This document shows, one piece after another, positions 9,135 to 18,293 of a stretch of 64,000 bases of DNA. Below the pieces are notes generated by a model, which was not told the origin of the DNA, searched no databases, and was given only the letters and a program-made list of their open reading frames with translations. The stretch is taken from the NCBI RefSeq assembly GCF_003096655.1, contig NZ_QEKQ01000008.1:62001-126000 (forward strand), read 5' to 3'. How positions within the stretch are numbered: the first letter of the stretch is position 1; every line of letters begins with the position of its first letter. The position numbers and the translations under genes were made by a program. Source of the DNA: Tamilnaduibacter salinus (lineage in GTDB: Bacteria > Pseudomonadota > Gammaproteobacteria > Pseudomonadales > Oleiphilaceae).

Positions 9135-10319
9135 ATGACCGCATCCGACCGCTGGCTGTTGCCGGATGGTGTCGAGGACATCCTGCCTCCACTGGCCAGC
9201 CAAATCGACGCATTGCGCCGGGACATCCTGGATCAGTTCCAGCGCTGGGGTTACGAGCTGGTGATCCCACCGCTGATTGAATATCTGGAGTCCCTCCTGA
9301 CTGGCACTGGTAATGATCTTGCCCTTCAGACCTTCAAGCTGACCGATCAGCTCACCGGTCGCATGATGGGCGTGCGTGCTGACATGACGCCGCAGGCGGC
9401 CCGGATTGATGCGCACACGCTGCGCCGCCCGGGTGTGACGAGACTGTGTTATGGCGGTCACGTGCTCAACACGCGCCCCCAGCATCTGCTGACAGGCCGG
9501 ACTCCGATCCAGGCCGGTTGCGAACTCTTCGGTAGTGCCTCGCCCCATGCCGACCGGGAAGTGATTCAGCTGATGCTGTCAACCGTGCGGCGTGCCGGTG
9601 TTGCGGACATGCACCTGGATCTGGCGCATGTGGCGATCTATCAGGAACTCATTGCCGCCAGCGATTTTGACCGGGATACCGAGTCTGCGATTTTCGATGC
9701 GATGCGTCGCCAATCCCTGCCGGAGCTTGATGAACTGCTTGGCGACTGTCCGAACGGGACGCCCGGCGCCTGTCTCCGTCAGCTGGCGCGACTGAGTGGT
9801 GGGCCTGAGGTGCTCGGCAAGGCCCGAACGCTGTTGCAGGACGGCCCGGAGAAAGCGCTGAAAGCGCTGGACGAGCTGACACGAATGGCGGATGGGATTG
9901 CTGCGTCCTGCCCGGATGTGGCCCTGGGCTTCGATTTCTGTGAATTGCGGGGTTACAACTACCATACGGGCCTGGTTTTCGCGGTCTACGTGCCCGGCCA
10001 TGGCCAGGCCGTCGCTCAGGGCGGGCGCTACGATGCCATCGGCGGCGATTTTGGTCGTGCCCGGCCCGCGACGGGGTTCAGTGCCGATGTGCGGGCATTG
10101 GTTGCATTGGGCGCCCGGCCGAGCATTGAGAAGAGCGGCGCGATCTGGGCCCCTGTCAGCGACGATCCGGCGCTGGCCCGGTTGGTGGACGAGCTCCGGG
10201 AAACGGACACCGTGATCCAGGCATTGCCGGACGACAGCGGCGACCCAGAATCCCGTGGCTGCGATCGCCAGCTTGTCCAGAACGACGGGCAATGGGGCAT
10301 TGAGCCGATTGAATCCTGA
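9135..10319 (+). CDS. hisZ: ATP phosphoribosyltransferase regulatory subunit HisZ
   Basis: 394 residues, related to class II histidyl-tRNA synthetase but without an anticodon-binding domain. It starts RWLLPDGVEDILPP and has motif 2-like VRADMTPQAARIDAH and the late FCELRGYNYHTGLVFAVYVPG and GGRYDAIGGDFGRARPATGFS. HisZ activates the short HisG in histidine biosynthesis and confers histidine feedback, so a short-form hisG is predicted elsewhere. hisZ-purA after hflC is the pseudomonad order. The 219-bp gap upstream holds the hflC terminator and a TAGAAT at 8990-8995 that might be a -10. No clear Shine-Dalgarno precedes the ATG. Confidence 0.93.
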   Translation: MTASDRWLLPDGVEDILPPLASQIDALRRDILDQFQRWGYELVIPPLIEYLESLLTGTGNDLALQTFKLTDQLTGRMMGVRADMTPQAARIDAHTLRRPGVTRLCYGGHVLNTRPQHLLTGRTPIQAGCELFGSASPHADREVIQLMLSTVRRAGVADMHLDLAHVAIYQELIAASDFDRDTESAIFDAMRRQSLPELDELLGDCPNGTPGACLRQLARLSGGPEVLGKARTLLQDGPEKALKALDELTRMADGIAASCPDVALGFDFCELRGYNYHTGLVFAVYVPGHGQAVAQGGRYDAIGGDFGRARPATGFSADVRALVALGARPSIEKSGAIWAPVSDDPALARLVDELRETDTVIQALPDDSGDPESRGCDRQLVQNDGQWGIEPIES

Positions 10320-10348
10320 CCCAGCAGCGCAGTAAGCGCATCAAATAA

Positions 10349-11710
<1,362 letters not shown>

Positions 11711-11729
11711 TGTCGTTTCAATGGCCATG

Positions 11730-11903
11730 TAGCCGATGTCTCCGACTTCGGAGTCGCCTGCCAAGGCGACCGCGCAGGATCGCATCGAAGGTGCCAGGGT
11801 AGCGGCTGGAGGCCATTGCCTACGCTGCATTTGATGGTCATCCATGACGCCAAATGCGACCGGGACATCCCTGTCCCTCCTCCGGCAATGGCCTCCAGCC
11901 GCT
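11730..11903. repeat. Structured intergenic repeat, copy 1 (multi-hairpin)
   Basis: In the purA/cmoB convergent gap. It begins TAGCCGATGTCTCCG and contains several hairpins: TCCGA/TCGGA, GTCGCC/GGCGAC, GTCAT/ATGAC flanked by GCATTT/AAATGC, and GGGACA/TGTCCC. A perfect 20-bp inverted repeat (11801-11820 with 11884-11903) encloses the last two. A related element lies at 15723-15846. No reading frame is evident. It could be a palindromic mobile unit or a transcribed structured RNA; its place between convergent genes would also suit termination. Confidence 0.75.
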
Positions 11904-11944
11904 TCCTGATCAAACCGTGACGTTACCGTCAGGGAGCTGTTGTT

Positions 11945-11975
11945 TTTTCCGTGTCCGTCTGTGTTTTTCCGTGGC
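11945..11975. repeat. CCGTG-type dispersed repeat, single end
   Basis: Reads TTTTCCGTGTCC, then CTGTGTTTTTCCGTGGC. It is the same motif family as the element ends at 40.9-41.0 kb, 47.1 kb and 63.98 kb. No matching inverted partner was seen nearby, so this may be a solo end or a decayed element. It lies 34 bases before the cmoB stop. Confidence 0.6.
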
Positions 11976-12008
11976 AACCTGGCCTTTCGTCGTTGTCCGT
12001 CTGACCCG

Positions 12009-12992
12009 TCACTTCGTTGCAATCACCGTCGCCCGAACGGGCCCCGGATAACCTTCAATGGTTTTCGATGAATCGTCCGGGTCGAGAAAGTCGGGCAGGG
12101 ACTGGAACTGCATCCAGTCGGTCGGTCGCTGCTCCTCGGTGGTCGTGGGCGTCACATCCACGACCCGCGCGTCCCGGAACCCGGTGCGGTCGAGCCAGCG
12201 TAGCAGCGTATCGCAGCTGGGCAGGAACCAGACATTGCGCATACGCCCGTAGCGATCCTCCGGCATCAGGCTGTAGCCCTCCGGCCCGTCCACGACCAGG
12301 GTTTCCAGTACCAGTTCGCCGCTGTCCCGCAGGGTGTCCTTCAGTTCCAGAAGGTGATCCAACGGCGAGCGTCGGTGATAGAGCACGCCCAGAGAGAAGG
12401 TGGTGTCAAAATACTGCAGACCGGGTGGCAGGTCTTCAAGCTTCAGTGGCAGCAGGTTGACCGCTTCGTCGCGGACGTAGTCGCGGACGCTGAAAAACTG
12501 CATCAGAAACAGCAGCCCCGGGTCGACACCGATCACCTGCGCTGCGCCGACTCCCCGCATCCGCCAGCAGTGATAACCCGACCCACAGCCGATGTCGAGC
12601 ACGCGTCGCCCGGTCAAGTCGCTGAGGTAGGGCGCGATGCGCTGCCATTTCCAGTCCGAACGCCACTCGGTGTCGATATAGGTCCCGAAAAAATCGAAAG
12701 GCCCTTTTCGCCACGGCATCAGTCCGCGCAATCCCGCCTCGAGAGAGTCGTGCTGAGGCGCTCTGAGGTCGGCGGCTGAACGCAGGGTGATGGCATCGGC
12801 GTTGAGGTCCGCCTGGACCTCATGCAGCACCGGCAAACGGGAAAGGGCCTCGCTCCAGCGTTTCATGTCGCCGTGGGGGCGAAGTTCGAAGCGACGGTGA
12901 AGTTGATCGCTGATCACCCGGGCCCAGTCGCCCTGATGATTGGTTTCGAGATCGGTCAGTAGCGGTTGAAAACGTTGTTTCCAGTCAAACAC
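12009..12992 (-). CDS. cmoB: tRNA U34 carboxymethyltransferase CmoB (GTG start)
   Basis: 327 residues. The N-terminal helical part is followed by a class I methyltransferase fold with VLDIGCGSGYHCWRM and GVDPGLLFLMQF, and the family segment GPFDFFGTYIDTEWRSDWKW. CmoB uses carboxy-S-adenosylmethionine, made by CmoA, to build cmo5U34 in tRNAs. It lies 12 bp downstream of cmoA on the same strand, so the two enzymes of the pathway are co-expressed. The start is GTG, giving FDWKQRFQPLL, as in homologues. Confidence 0.95.
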   Translation of the reverse strand: MFDWKQRFQPLLTDLETNHQGDWARVISDQLHRRFELRPHGDMKRWSEALSRLPVLHEVQADLNADAITLRSAADLRAPQHDSLEAGLRGLMPWRKGPFDFFGTYIDTEWRSDWKWQRIAPYLSDLTGRRVLDIGCGSGYHCWRMRGVGAAQVIGVDPGLLFLMQFFSVRDYVRDEAVNLLPLKLEDLPPGLQYFDTTFSLGVLYHRRSPLDHLLELKDTLRDSGELVLETLVVDGPEGYSLMPEDRYGRMRNVWFLPSCDTLLRWLDRTGFRDARVVDVTPTTTEEQRPTDWMQFQSLPDFLDPDDSSKTIEGYPGPVRATVIATK

Positions 12993-13004
12993 GGGGCAGT
13001 CCTG

Positions 13005-13775
13005 TTATTGGGAGCGAACGGCCAGTAGTGAGATGAAGCTGAAGCACTGGTACCACACGATCACGGTATCAAAACCGGCCTGCTCCAGACGCTCGCGATG
13101 CGTTGCGAGTGTTTCCGGGATCAGTACCTGTTCCAGCGCGGACCGCTTCTGGCTGATTTCCAGATCCGAGTAGCCGTTGGCCCGTTTGAAATCGTGGTGC
13201 AGGTCGGTCTGCAGTTGCTGCTCGGCCTCGTCCTCGGCCCGGATTTTCTCAGAGAGGATCAGTGCACCGCCCGGACGGGTCGCCTCAAAGATGCGGCGGA
13301 GCAGTGGCAGACGTTCGTCCGGCTCCACGAACTGAAGGGTGAAGTTGAGTGTGGTGACCGAGGCATCCGACAGGGGGGTGTCGAGAATGTCATCGCAGTG
13401 CAGCGAGACCGGCGCCGGATGGTCGTCCAGGGCGATGAAGTGCTGGCATCGCTCGATCATGTCACTGGCGTTGTCTACGCCGATGATCCGGCAGTCGCGA
13501 TCGCCCACGCCGTGGCGCATGGCCAGCGTCGATGCCCCCAGCGAGCAGCCCAGGTCGTAGCAATGGCTGCCGTTCTGGGCAAACCGGTCGGTAATGATGC
13601 CGATCATGGGAATGATCGTTGTGTAGCCGGGGACCGAGCGACGGATCATGTCCGGGAACACTCGCGCCACCGCGGCGTCAAAGCGGAAGGCGTTGTCGCT
13701 GCCCGCCTGACTGTAGAGTCGGTCGGTCTCGAACAGCGGCGCCTTCGGTCGGTCCGGATTACTCGGGCGTGACAT
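13005..13775 (-). CDS. cmoA: Carboxy-S-adenosyl-L-methionine synthase CmoA
   Basis: 256 residues with the SAM-binding YDLGCSLGASTLAM and IGVDNASDMIERC, and the CmoA-specific N-terminal FRFDAAVARVFPDMIRRSVPGY. CmoA joins SAM and prephenate to give carboxy-SAM, the substrate of CmoB. Its start overlaps the end of the upstream small membrane-protein gene by 17 bp, so the minus-strand set from srkA to cmoB is probably one operon. Confidence 0.96.
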   Translation of the reverse strand: MSRPSNPDRPKAPLFETDRLYSQAGSDNAFRFDAAVARVFPDMIRRSVPGYTTIIPMIGIITDRFAQNGSHCYDLGCSLGASTLAMRHGVGDRDCRIIGVDNASDMIERCQHFIALDDHPAPVSLHCDDILDTPLSDASVTTLNFTLQFVEPDERLPLLRRIFEATRPGGALILSEKIRAEDEAEQQLQTDLHHDFKRANGYSDLEISQKRSALEQVLIPETLATHRERLEQAGFDTVIVWYQCFSFISLLAVRSQ

Positions 13776-14154
13776 CGGTGCCCTCTTCCTCGGGGAGCGG
13801 CTTGCTGGCCTGCTGCTTCTCCTTACGGATTTCCCGTGGCGTCATGGCGCAGCGGATGCCTCGGTTCTTGTAGTCCACCAGCACGCCCTTGAGCGTGGCA
13901 TCGGTGTCTGAGCCGACGCCGAGGTAGCCGTTGTAGCACTCGGCGTGCAGTTCGGACGACTTCGGGGACATCCGGTAGTCCTCGCGTGGTCCTACGTAGA
14001 TCGCGCGGAATTCGCCCACCGGCACTTTGGCCTTGTCGCGTGTGTGTTTGATGTGGCCAGTCACCTCCAGGGTGGCGACCGTGGCGAGGACGGCGACGAA
14101 CGCGGTGACCAGTAGTGCCCGCACGGAATATCGGCGTTCAGTATCAGAGGCCAT
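13759..14154 (-). CDS. Small membrane-anchored protein of unknown function
   Basis: 131 residues. A single hydrophobic segment (~14-30, VTAFVAVLATVATLEV) follows a short basic N-terminus, so the rest is probably periplasmic. The soluble part has two cysteines (in AECYNGYL and IRCAMTPRE) and a charged Lys/Glu tail. I do not recognise the family. It abuts the srkA stop with no gap and overlaps cmoA by 17 bp, so it is certainly part of that operon. The two cysteines could form a disulphide; this is a guess from location. Confidence 0.75.
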   Translation of the reverse strand: MASDTERRYSVRALLVTAFVAVLATVATLEVTGHIKHTRDKAKVPVGEFRAIYVGPREDYRMSPKSSELHAECYNGYLGVGSDTDATLKGVLVDYKNRGIRCAMTPREIRKEKQQASKPLPEEEGTDVTPE

Positions 14155-15153
14155 TCAGAACTGTCCTATCACGTTGATTGGTGGTGCCTGCAGAGCGCCC
14201 AGTTGCTCCCGGAGCGACAGCAGCAGGTCGGACCAGAACCGTTGCCGCGCAAACCAGGGGAAAAAGCGCGGGAAAGCCGGATCATCCCAGCGCCTTGCGA
14301 GCCAGGCTGCGTGAGTCATTTGACGGAAGCAGCGCAATGGTTCGATCAGATACCGCTCGCGCCGGTTGAAGTCCCGGAATGTCTCATAGCCTTCCAGAAG
14401 TTCGGTGAACTGCTGGCTGCGTTCGGTGTCATCGCCGTTGAGGAGCAACCAGAGATCCTGGATGGCCGGCCCCTGCCGGCAATCGTCCAGGTCCACGAAC
14501 AGCATGCGTTCTTCCCGAACCAGAATATTACCGCCGTGGCAGTCGCCATGCAGCCGGACCGTCTCAATCGGACCCGCGTCGTCGATACGTTGGCGGCAGT
14601 GTTCGATCAGGTCCGGAATCAGTGAATCCCACGCCGGCCGCAGATCCTCCGGAATCCAGCCATTCCGGGTAAGGTAATCCGATTCCCGCACGAGTCCTCC
14701 AATCAGATCGAAGGCGGGGCGATGCCGGAATGGCTGGCGGGCGCCGATGTTGTGCATCTGGCCAAGCCATTGTCCGAGTCGCCAGAGCATGTCGGTCTCA
14801 CTGGTGTCCGGTGCCTGGCCGCCACGCTGGGCAAACACGGCAAACAGGAAACCGGCATGTTCCCCAAGTGATGTGCCGTTGGGCATGACGGTGGGCGCGA
14901 TGACGGGAATCTCCGCCGCTTCCAGCTCGTGGGAGAACGTGTGCTCCTCTTCGATCTGCTCGCGGGTCCAGCGGGTCGGGCGGTAGAACTTGGCGATCAA
15001 TGGCGAATCGTCCTCGATGCCAACCTGATAGACCCGGTTCTCGTAGCTGTTCAGCGGGAAGATGCGCCCATTGGCAACGTAGCCGGCAGACTCAATAGCA
15101 TCGAGCAGTGTGTCAGGTGTCAGGTCATCGTAAGGGTGCGCGCTGTCGGCCAT
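14155..15153 (-). CDS. srkA: Stress response kinase A (SrkA/YihE)
   Basis: 332 residues of the aminoglycoside/homoserine-kinase-like protein kinase fold. Visible motifs are FPLNSYENRVYQVGIEDD near the N-terminus, the catalytic loop RLHGDCHGGNILV, and the metal-binding FVDLDDCRQGPA. E. coli SrkA (YihE) is a Ser/Thr kinase that delays stress-induced death, reported to counter MazEF. Length equals the family norm. It is first in the minus-strand set with the small membrane gene and cmoAB; a hairpin repeat lies just upstream. Confidence 0.93.
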   Translation of the reverse strand: MADSAHPYDDLTPDTLLDAIESAGYVANGRIFPLNSYENRVYQVGIEDDSPLIAKFYRPTRWTREQIEEEHTFSHELEAAEIPVIAPTVMPNGTSLGEHAGFLFAVFAQRGGQAPDTSETDMLWRLGQWLGQMHNIGARQPFRHRPAFDLIGGLVRESDYLTRNGWIPEDLRPAWDSLIPDLIEHCRQRIDDAGPIETVRLHGDCHGGNILVREERMLFVDLDDCRQGPAIQDLWLLLNGDDTERSQQFTELLEGYETFRDFNRRERYLIEPLRCFRQMTHAAWLARRWDDPAFPRFFPWFARQRFWSDLLLSLREQLGALQAPPINVIGQF

Positions 15154-15191
15154 GAAAGTCCCGGCAGTCGGTGGTTGTCAGGGGGCGTTAG

Positions 15192-15236
15192 TGTCTCGGT
15201 TGGCTCAGTCGGTCAGCGAATCAGCCAACCGGGACA
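15192..15236. repeat. Short palindrome related to the CTAG element ends
   Basis: TGTCTCGGTTGGCT (15192-15205) pairs with AGCCAACCGGGACA (15223-15236), 13 of 14 positions, around a loop containing GTCAGCGAAT. The sequence resembles the termini of the 18024-18293 element (TGTCTCGTCTGGTTAATTCGC) and looks like a miniature of it. It lies between srkA and the next upstream minus-strand gene and could fold in RNA from either strand. Confidence 0.65.
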
Positions 15237-15244
15237 CAAGTCTA

Positions 15245-15670
15245 TCACGGCCGGCCGGGGTTGCGCTCCCGCATGGCGGACAGGTGGTACCAGTTGTTGT
15301 CGAGCTCCCAGCGAATGCGCTCGATGCCGGTACCCGCGGTCACCAGGTTGCCAGCGCGCGCCTGAAGACGGGCGTATTCCCGTTCGGCCCGTTGCCGCTC
15401 ACGATGATCCTGCGGCAGCGACCGCATGCCGGGAAACAGCGTCTCCAGAGCCTGGCGGATGCCAACTTCCCGGGAGCGCAGCGTGCTCATGACGGCCGTG
15501 TCCCCATCCACTCTCAGGACCCGGAACAGGTACGGGTAGTTGTCGAGTTCCGTATCCGCCTGAAGCTGGTTGTTGAGTGTGATGACTTCGTAGCCCCGCC
15601 AGCCAAGCCAGCCCACAAACAGGGCGGCGACAAGCATAACGATAACAAATTGTCTGGAATCGGACTTCAT
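15245..15670 (-). CDS. Small membrane-anchored protein of unknown function
   Basis: 141 residues from the ATG at 15668-15670, preceded by GGGAG; an ATG at 15703 would add 11 residues. A hydrophobic anchor (~9-25, VIVMLVAALFVGWLGW) is followed by a probably periplasmic region with ELDNYPYLFRVLRVDGDTAVMST and a charged helix (RERQRAEREYARLQ). The family is not recognised. It is transcribed toward srkA, 91 bp apart across a palindrome. It is short but its codon pattern and Shine-Dalgarno look real. Confidence 0.7.
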   Translation of the reverse strand: MKSDSRQFVIVMLVAALFVGWLGWRGYEVITLNNQLQADTELDNYPYLFRVLRVDGDTAVMSTLRSREVGIRQALETLFPGMRSLPQDHRERQRAEREYARLQARAGNLVTAGTGIERIRWELDNNWYHLSAMRERNPGRP

Positions 15671-15722
15671 GGTGACATGCTCCCTGCAAATCGACATTCC
15701 CAAAACGTGGTTACCCGTCAGT

Positions 15723-15846
15723 TAGCCGATGTCTCCGGCTTTGGAGTCGCCCGAAAGGCGACTGCTATCCGCTCTCAACCACGATGCACTTGGTCGTCCC
15801 TCACGACAAATGCGACCGCGACGTCCCTGTCGCTCCTTCGGCAATG
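15723..15846. repeat. Structured intergenic repeat, copy 2
   Basis: Related to 11730-11903: both start TAGCCGATGTCTCCG and end with an AAATGCGACC to CGGCAATG segment. Hairpins are kept while sequence changes: GCGAC/GTCGC here against GGGACA/TGTCCC in copy 1, and GTCGT/ACGAC here against GTCAT/ATGAC there. This copy is about 50 bp shorter and lacks the 20-bp outer inverted repeat. It lies in the 267-bp gap between a DMT exporter and the small membrane gene; the rest of that gap shows nothing else. Confidence 0.72.
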
Positions 15847-15937
15847 ACCGCCCGCCGGATAAAGGAATGACTGCCACGTTGAGCTCATGCAGCATCTTGG
15901 CAATATGTGAGGCACGAGGCAGGCAGTATACCGCGAT

Positions 15938-16846
15938 TCATCCTCGTATTGTCGCCTGCTGCCGGGAGGCGGCGATCAGGCCAATCAACACCAGTGCACC
16001 GCCGATGGCGTGATACAACTCGATGGACTCGCCGAGCACCGGCACCGCAATCAGGGCCGTAAACACCGGGATCAGGTAGGCAAACAGGCCCGCCGTTCCC
16101 GGTCCCATTTCCCTCAGTCCGTTGATCCACAGGGAGTAGGCCGCCACGCTGGGCAGGGTGCCGACATAGAGCAGTGCCCCGACTGTCCCGGTGTTGAGCG
16201 CAAAGCCACCTTCGCGGGCGAGCTCCCACAGGTAGAATGGCAGAATCATGGGCACGCCCAAAGTAATCAGGATGCACAGCAACGGAAAGGGCGGAATGGC
16301 CAGAGGCCAGCGTTTTAACAGCACGGAATAGAGTGCCCAGCAGGTGATCGACAGGACCATCAGCACGTCCCCGGGGTTGAAGGTGATGCTAAGGATGCGA
16401 TCCGCGCTGGCCTGGCTCAGGATGGTCAGCACGCCGGCGAGTGCCGAGATCAGGCCCAGCCACTGCCAGCCTCCGGGGAGAACCCGAAGAATCAGGGCGG
16501 ACAGAAGCACGATCATCAACGGCATGGTCGCTGCGACCAGAGCGATGTTGATGGCCGTCGTGCTCTGCGCCGCGAGGTAAAGAATCGTGTTGTAGGCACC
16601 GACACTGAACAGCGCCAGTACCAGTACCTTCAGCCGGTTCTGCCGCAGCGTATGGCGGTACCGGTAGAACGCCCGGATGGTGAACGGTAGCAGGTAGATG
16701 CAGGGAATGAACCAGCGCCAGAAGGACAGAGCAAGCGGCGGAATCGTCTCAGCCGTCGCCCGGGCCACCAGCGCATTCCCGCCCCAGAACAGTGTTGTCA
16801 TCACCAGTCCGGTGATGGCGAGGGCTCGTTGCCGCTGGAACGACAT
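15938..16846 (-). CDS. EamA/DMT-superfamily metabolite exporter
   Basis: 302 residues with about ten hydrophobic segments and the two-repeat EamA pattern: FWGGNALVARATAETIPPLALSFWRW in the first repeat and LPSVAAYSLWINGLREMGPGTAGLFAYLIPVFTALIAV in the second. Such proteins (RhtA/YdcZ/YedA type) move small metabolites or amino acids across the inner membrane; the substrate cannot be told. The ATG at 16846 has GGAGACC upstream and is preferred to the ATG at 16867, which has no ribosome-binding site. The gene is divergent from the oxidoreductase at 16924. Confidence 0.88.
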   Translation of the reverse strand: MSFQRQRALAITGLVMTTLFWGGNALVARATAETIPPLALSFWRWFIPCIYLLPFTIRAFYRYRHTLRQNRLKVLVLALFSVGAYNTILYLAAQSTTAINIALVAATMPLMIVLLSALILRVLPGGWQWLGLISALAGVLTILSQASADRILSITFNPGDVLMVLSITCWALYSVLLKRWPLAIPPFPLLCILITLGVPMILPFYLWELAREGGFALNTGTVGALLYVGTLPSVAAYSLWINGLREMGPGTAGLFAYLIPVFTALIAVPVLGESIELYHAIGGALVLIGLIAASRQQATIRG

Positions 16847-16923
16847 GTCACCCGGTCTCCTACGCATGATTCATGAGGCGGTCATGCTACCATGCCGGCC
16901 CCGACAGCTTGGGGTCGTTGACC

Positions 16924-18027
16924 ATGGAAACCTTTGACACGGACACGGTGATCATCGGCGCTGGTGTTGTGGGGCTCGCCGTCGGGCGGGCCCTCGCGCT
17001 GTCCGGCCAGCAGGTGTTTGTGCTGGAACGTCGCGATCACTTTGGGGAGGAGACGTCCTCCCGCAACAGTGAGGTGATTCATGCCGGGATCTACTACCCG
17101 GATGATTCCCTCAAGGCCAGGCTCTGCATTGAGGGCAAACAGCGGTTGTATGAATACTGCCGCGAACGCGGCGTGCCCCATCGGAACACGGGTAAGTGGA
17201 TCATTGCAGCCCACCAGGGTCATGAGGCAGCGCTGTCCGACATTCTGACGCGGGCCGGGCGATTGGAGGTTCCGCTTGAACGGGCCGGTCAGGAGCAGGT
17301 CCGCCGGGCCCTCCCGGCGGTCACCGCGTCATCGGGTCTCTATTCACCGACGACGGGGATCATCGACAGCCATGCCCTGATGCAGTCTTTGCTGGCTGAC
17401 ATGGAGGGTGCCGGCGGCCAGTTGGTATGCCGATCGCCCGTCGAACGCATCGAACGACAGGTCGGCACTCACGAGCTTCTTCTGGGGGGCGACGTGCCCT
17501 GTCGGTTGCGCGCAACGCGGGTCGTGAATGCAGCGGGTCTGTGGGCGATCGATCTCATGAGGCGCTGGCAGGGGTATCCCTCCGACCACATTCCTGTGCC
17601 GCACTTTGCCCGGGGCAGTTACTTCAGCTATCCGGGGCAACACCCATTCAGCACGTTGGTCTATCCCGTGCCCGAACCCGGTGGGCTGGGCGTTCACCTC
17701 ACGCTCGATCTGGGCGGGCAGGCCCGGTTCGGACCCGATGTGGAGTGGGTTCAGACGCCCGACTGCCGGTTCAGTGAGAATCGGCGTGACCGCTTTGCGG
17801 ATGCCATCCGCCAATGGTGGCCGGGCCTGGAGCCGGCCCGCCTCCAGCCCGCCTACGCCGGAGTGCGTCCCAAGCTTGGCGGACCGGAGGATGGATTCCA
17901 GGACTTCCGGATTGAAGGCCCGCAGCAGCATGGCGTTGACGGCGTGGTCCAGCTACTCGGCATCGAGTCGCCCGGACTGACGGCCAGTCTGTCGATCGCG
18001 GAGCGGGTCAGGGAGCTGCTCGCCTAG
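16924..18027 (+). CDS. FAD-dependent oxidoreductase, L-2-hydroxyglutarate oxidase (LhgO)-like
   Basis: 367 residues of the DAO/glycine oxidase fold. The FAD-binding motif VIIGAGVVGLAVGRALA is near the N-terminus. The segment SSRNSEVIHAGIYYPDD, the LKARLCIEGKQRLYEYC stretch and the late YAGVRPKL resemble L-2-hydroxyglutarate dehydrogenase/LhgO. Members oxidise L-2-hydroxyglutarate or similar 2-hydroxyacids, passing electrons to the membrane. It is shorter than E. coli LhgO (about 420), so the substrate is uncertain. Start 16924 skips 17 unrelated residues of a longer frame. Its TAG stop (18025-18027) lies within CTAG, the left edge of a palindromic element. Confidence 0.82.
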   Translation: METFDTDTVIIGAGVVGLAVGRALALSGQQVFVLERRDHFGEETSSRNSEVIHAGIYYPDDSLKARLCIEGKQRLYEYCRERGVPHRNTGKWIIAAHQGHEAALSDILTRAGRLEVPLERAGQEQVRRALPAVTASSGLYSPTTGIIDSHALMQSLLADMEGAGGQLVCRSPVERIERQVGTHELLLGGDVPCRLRATRVVNAAGLWAIDLMRRWQGYPSDHIPVPHFARGSYFSYPGQHPFSTLVYPVPEPGGLGVHLTLDLGGQARFGPDVEWVQTPDCRFSENRRDRFADAIRQWWPGLEPARLQPAYAGVRPKLGGPEDGFQDFRIEGPQQHGVDGVVQLLGIESPGLTASLSIAERVRELLA

Positions 18028-18293
18028 TGTCTCGTCTGGTTAATTCGCTGACTTACTGCGTGCCTCTGACGGTTCTGGGCAAGGCGTCAGTCCGCAGGCG
18101 GGGTCACTCCCCGTCAAGGGCTGACAACGCCGCTCCAGAGCCGTCAGCGGCGCGCCCTTCGGGAGCCCCTGAAAGGTCTGATAGCCGCGTTGCGCTGACT
18201 CGATTTGGAACCACCAAACCGTCGCCATCGCGCCTTGCTCTCAGACCTTTCAATGGCTCAGTAAGTCAGCGAATTAACCAGACGAGACACTAG
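18024..18293. mobile_element. MITE-like element A with perfect 34-bp inverted ends at CTAG
   Basis: CTAG plus a 30-base terminal inverted repeat (TGTCTCGTCTGGTTAATTCG onward) at 18024-18057 is matched perfectly by 18260-18293. A nested inverted repeat TGAAAGGTCTGA / TCAGACCTTTCA (18170-18181 with 18241-18252) and CCGCT/AGCGG further in make it strongly foldable. There is no transposase frame. CTAG at both edges fits a target duplication of the type made by some IS5-family elements, so it is probably a non-autonomous derivative; the parent is not in the window. Confidence 0.85.

Noticed and set aside
11711-12008. Possible tRNA or small RNA gene after purA
   Set aside because: The hairpins do not form a cloverleaf and there is no T-loop GTTCRA or CCA end; the segment is explained better as the structured repeat plus a CCGTG-type motif.
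18027-18293. 88-codon open frame covering element A
   Set aside because: It begins and ends in the inverted ends, has no similarity or ribosome-binding site, and is explained by the palindromic element.
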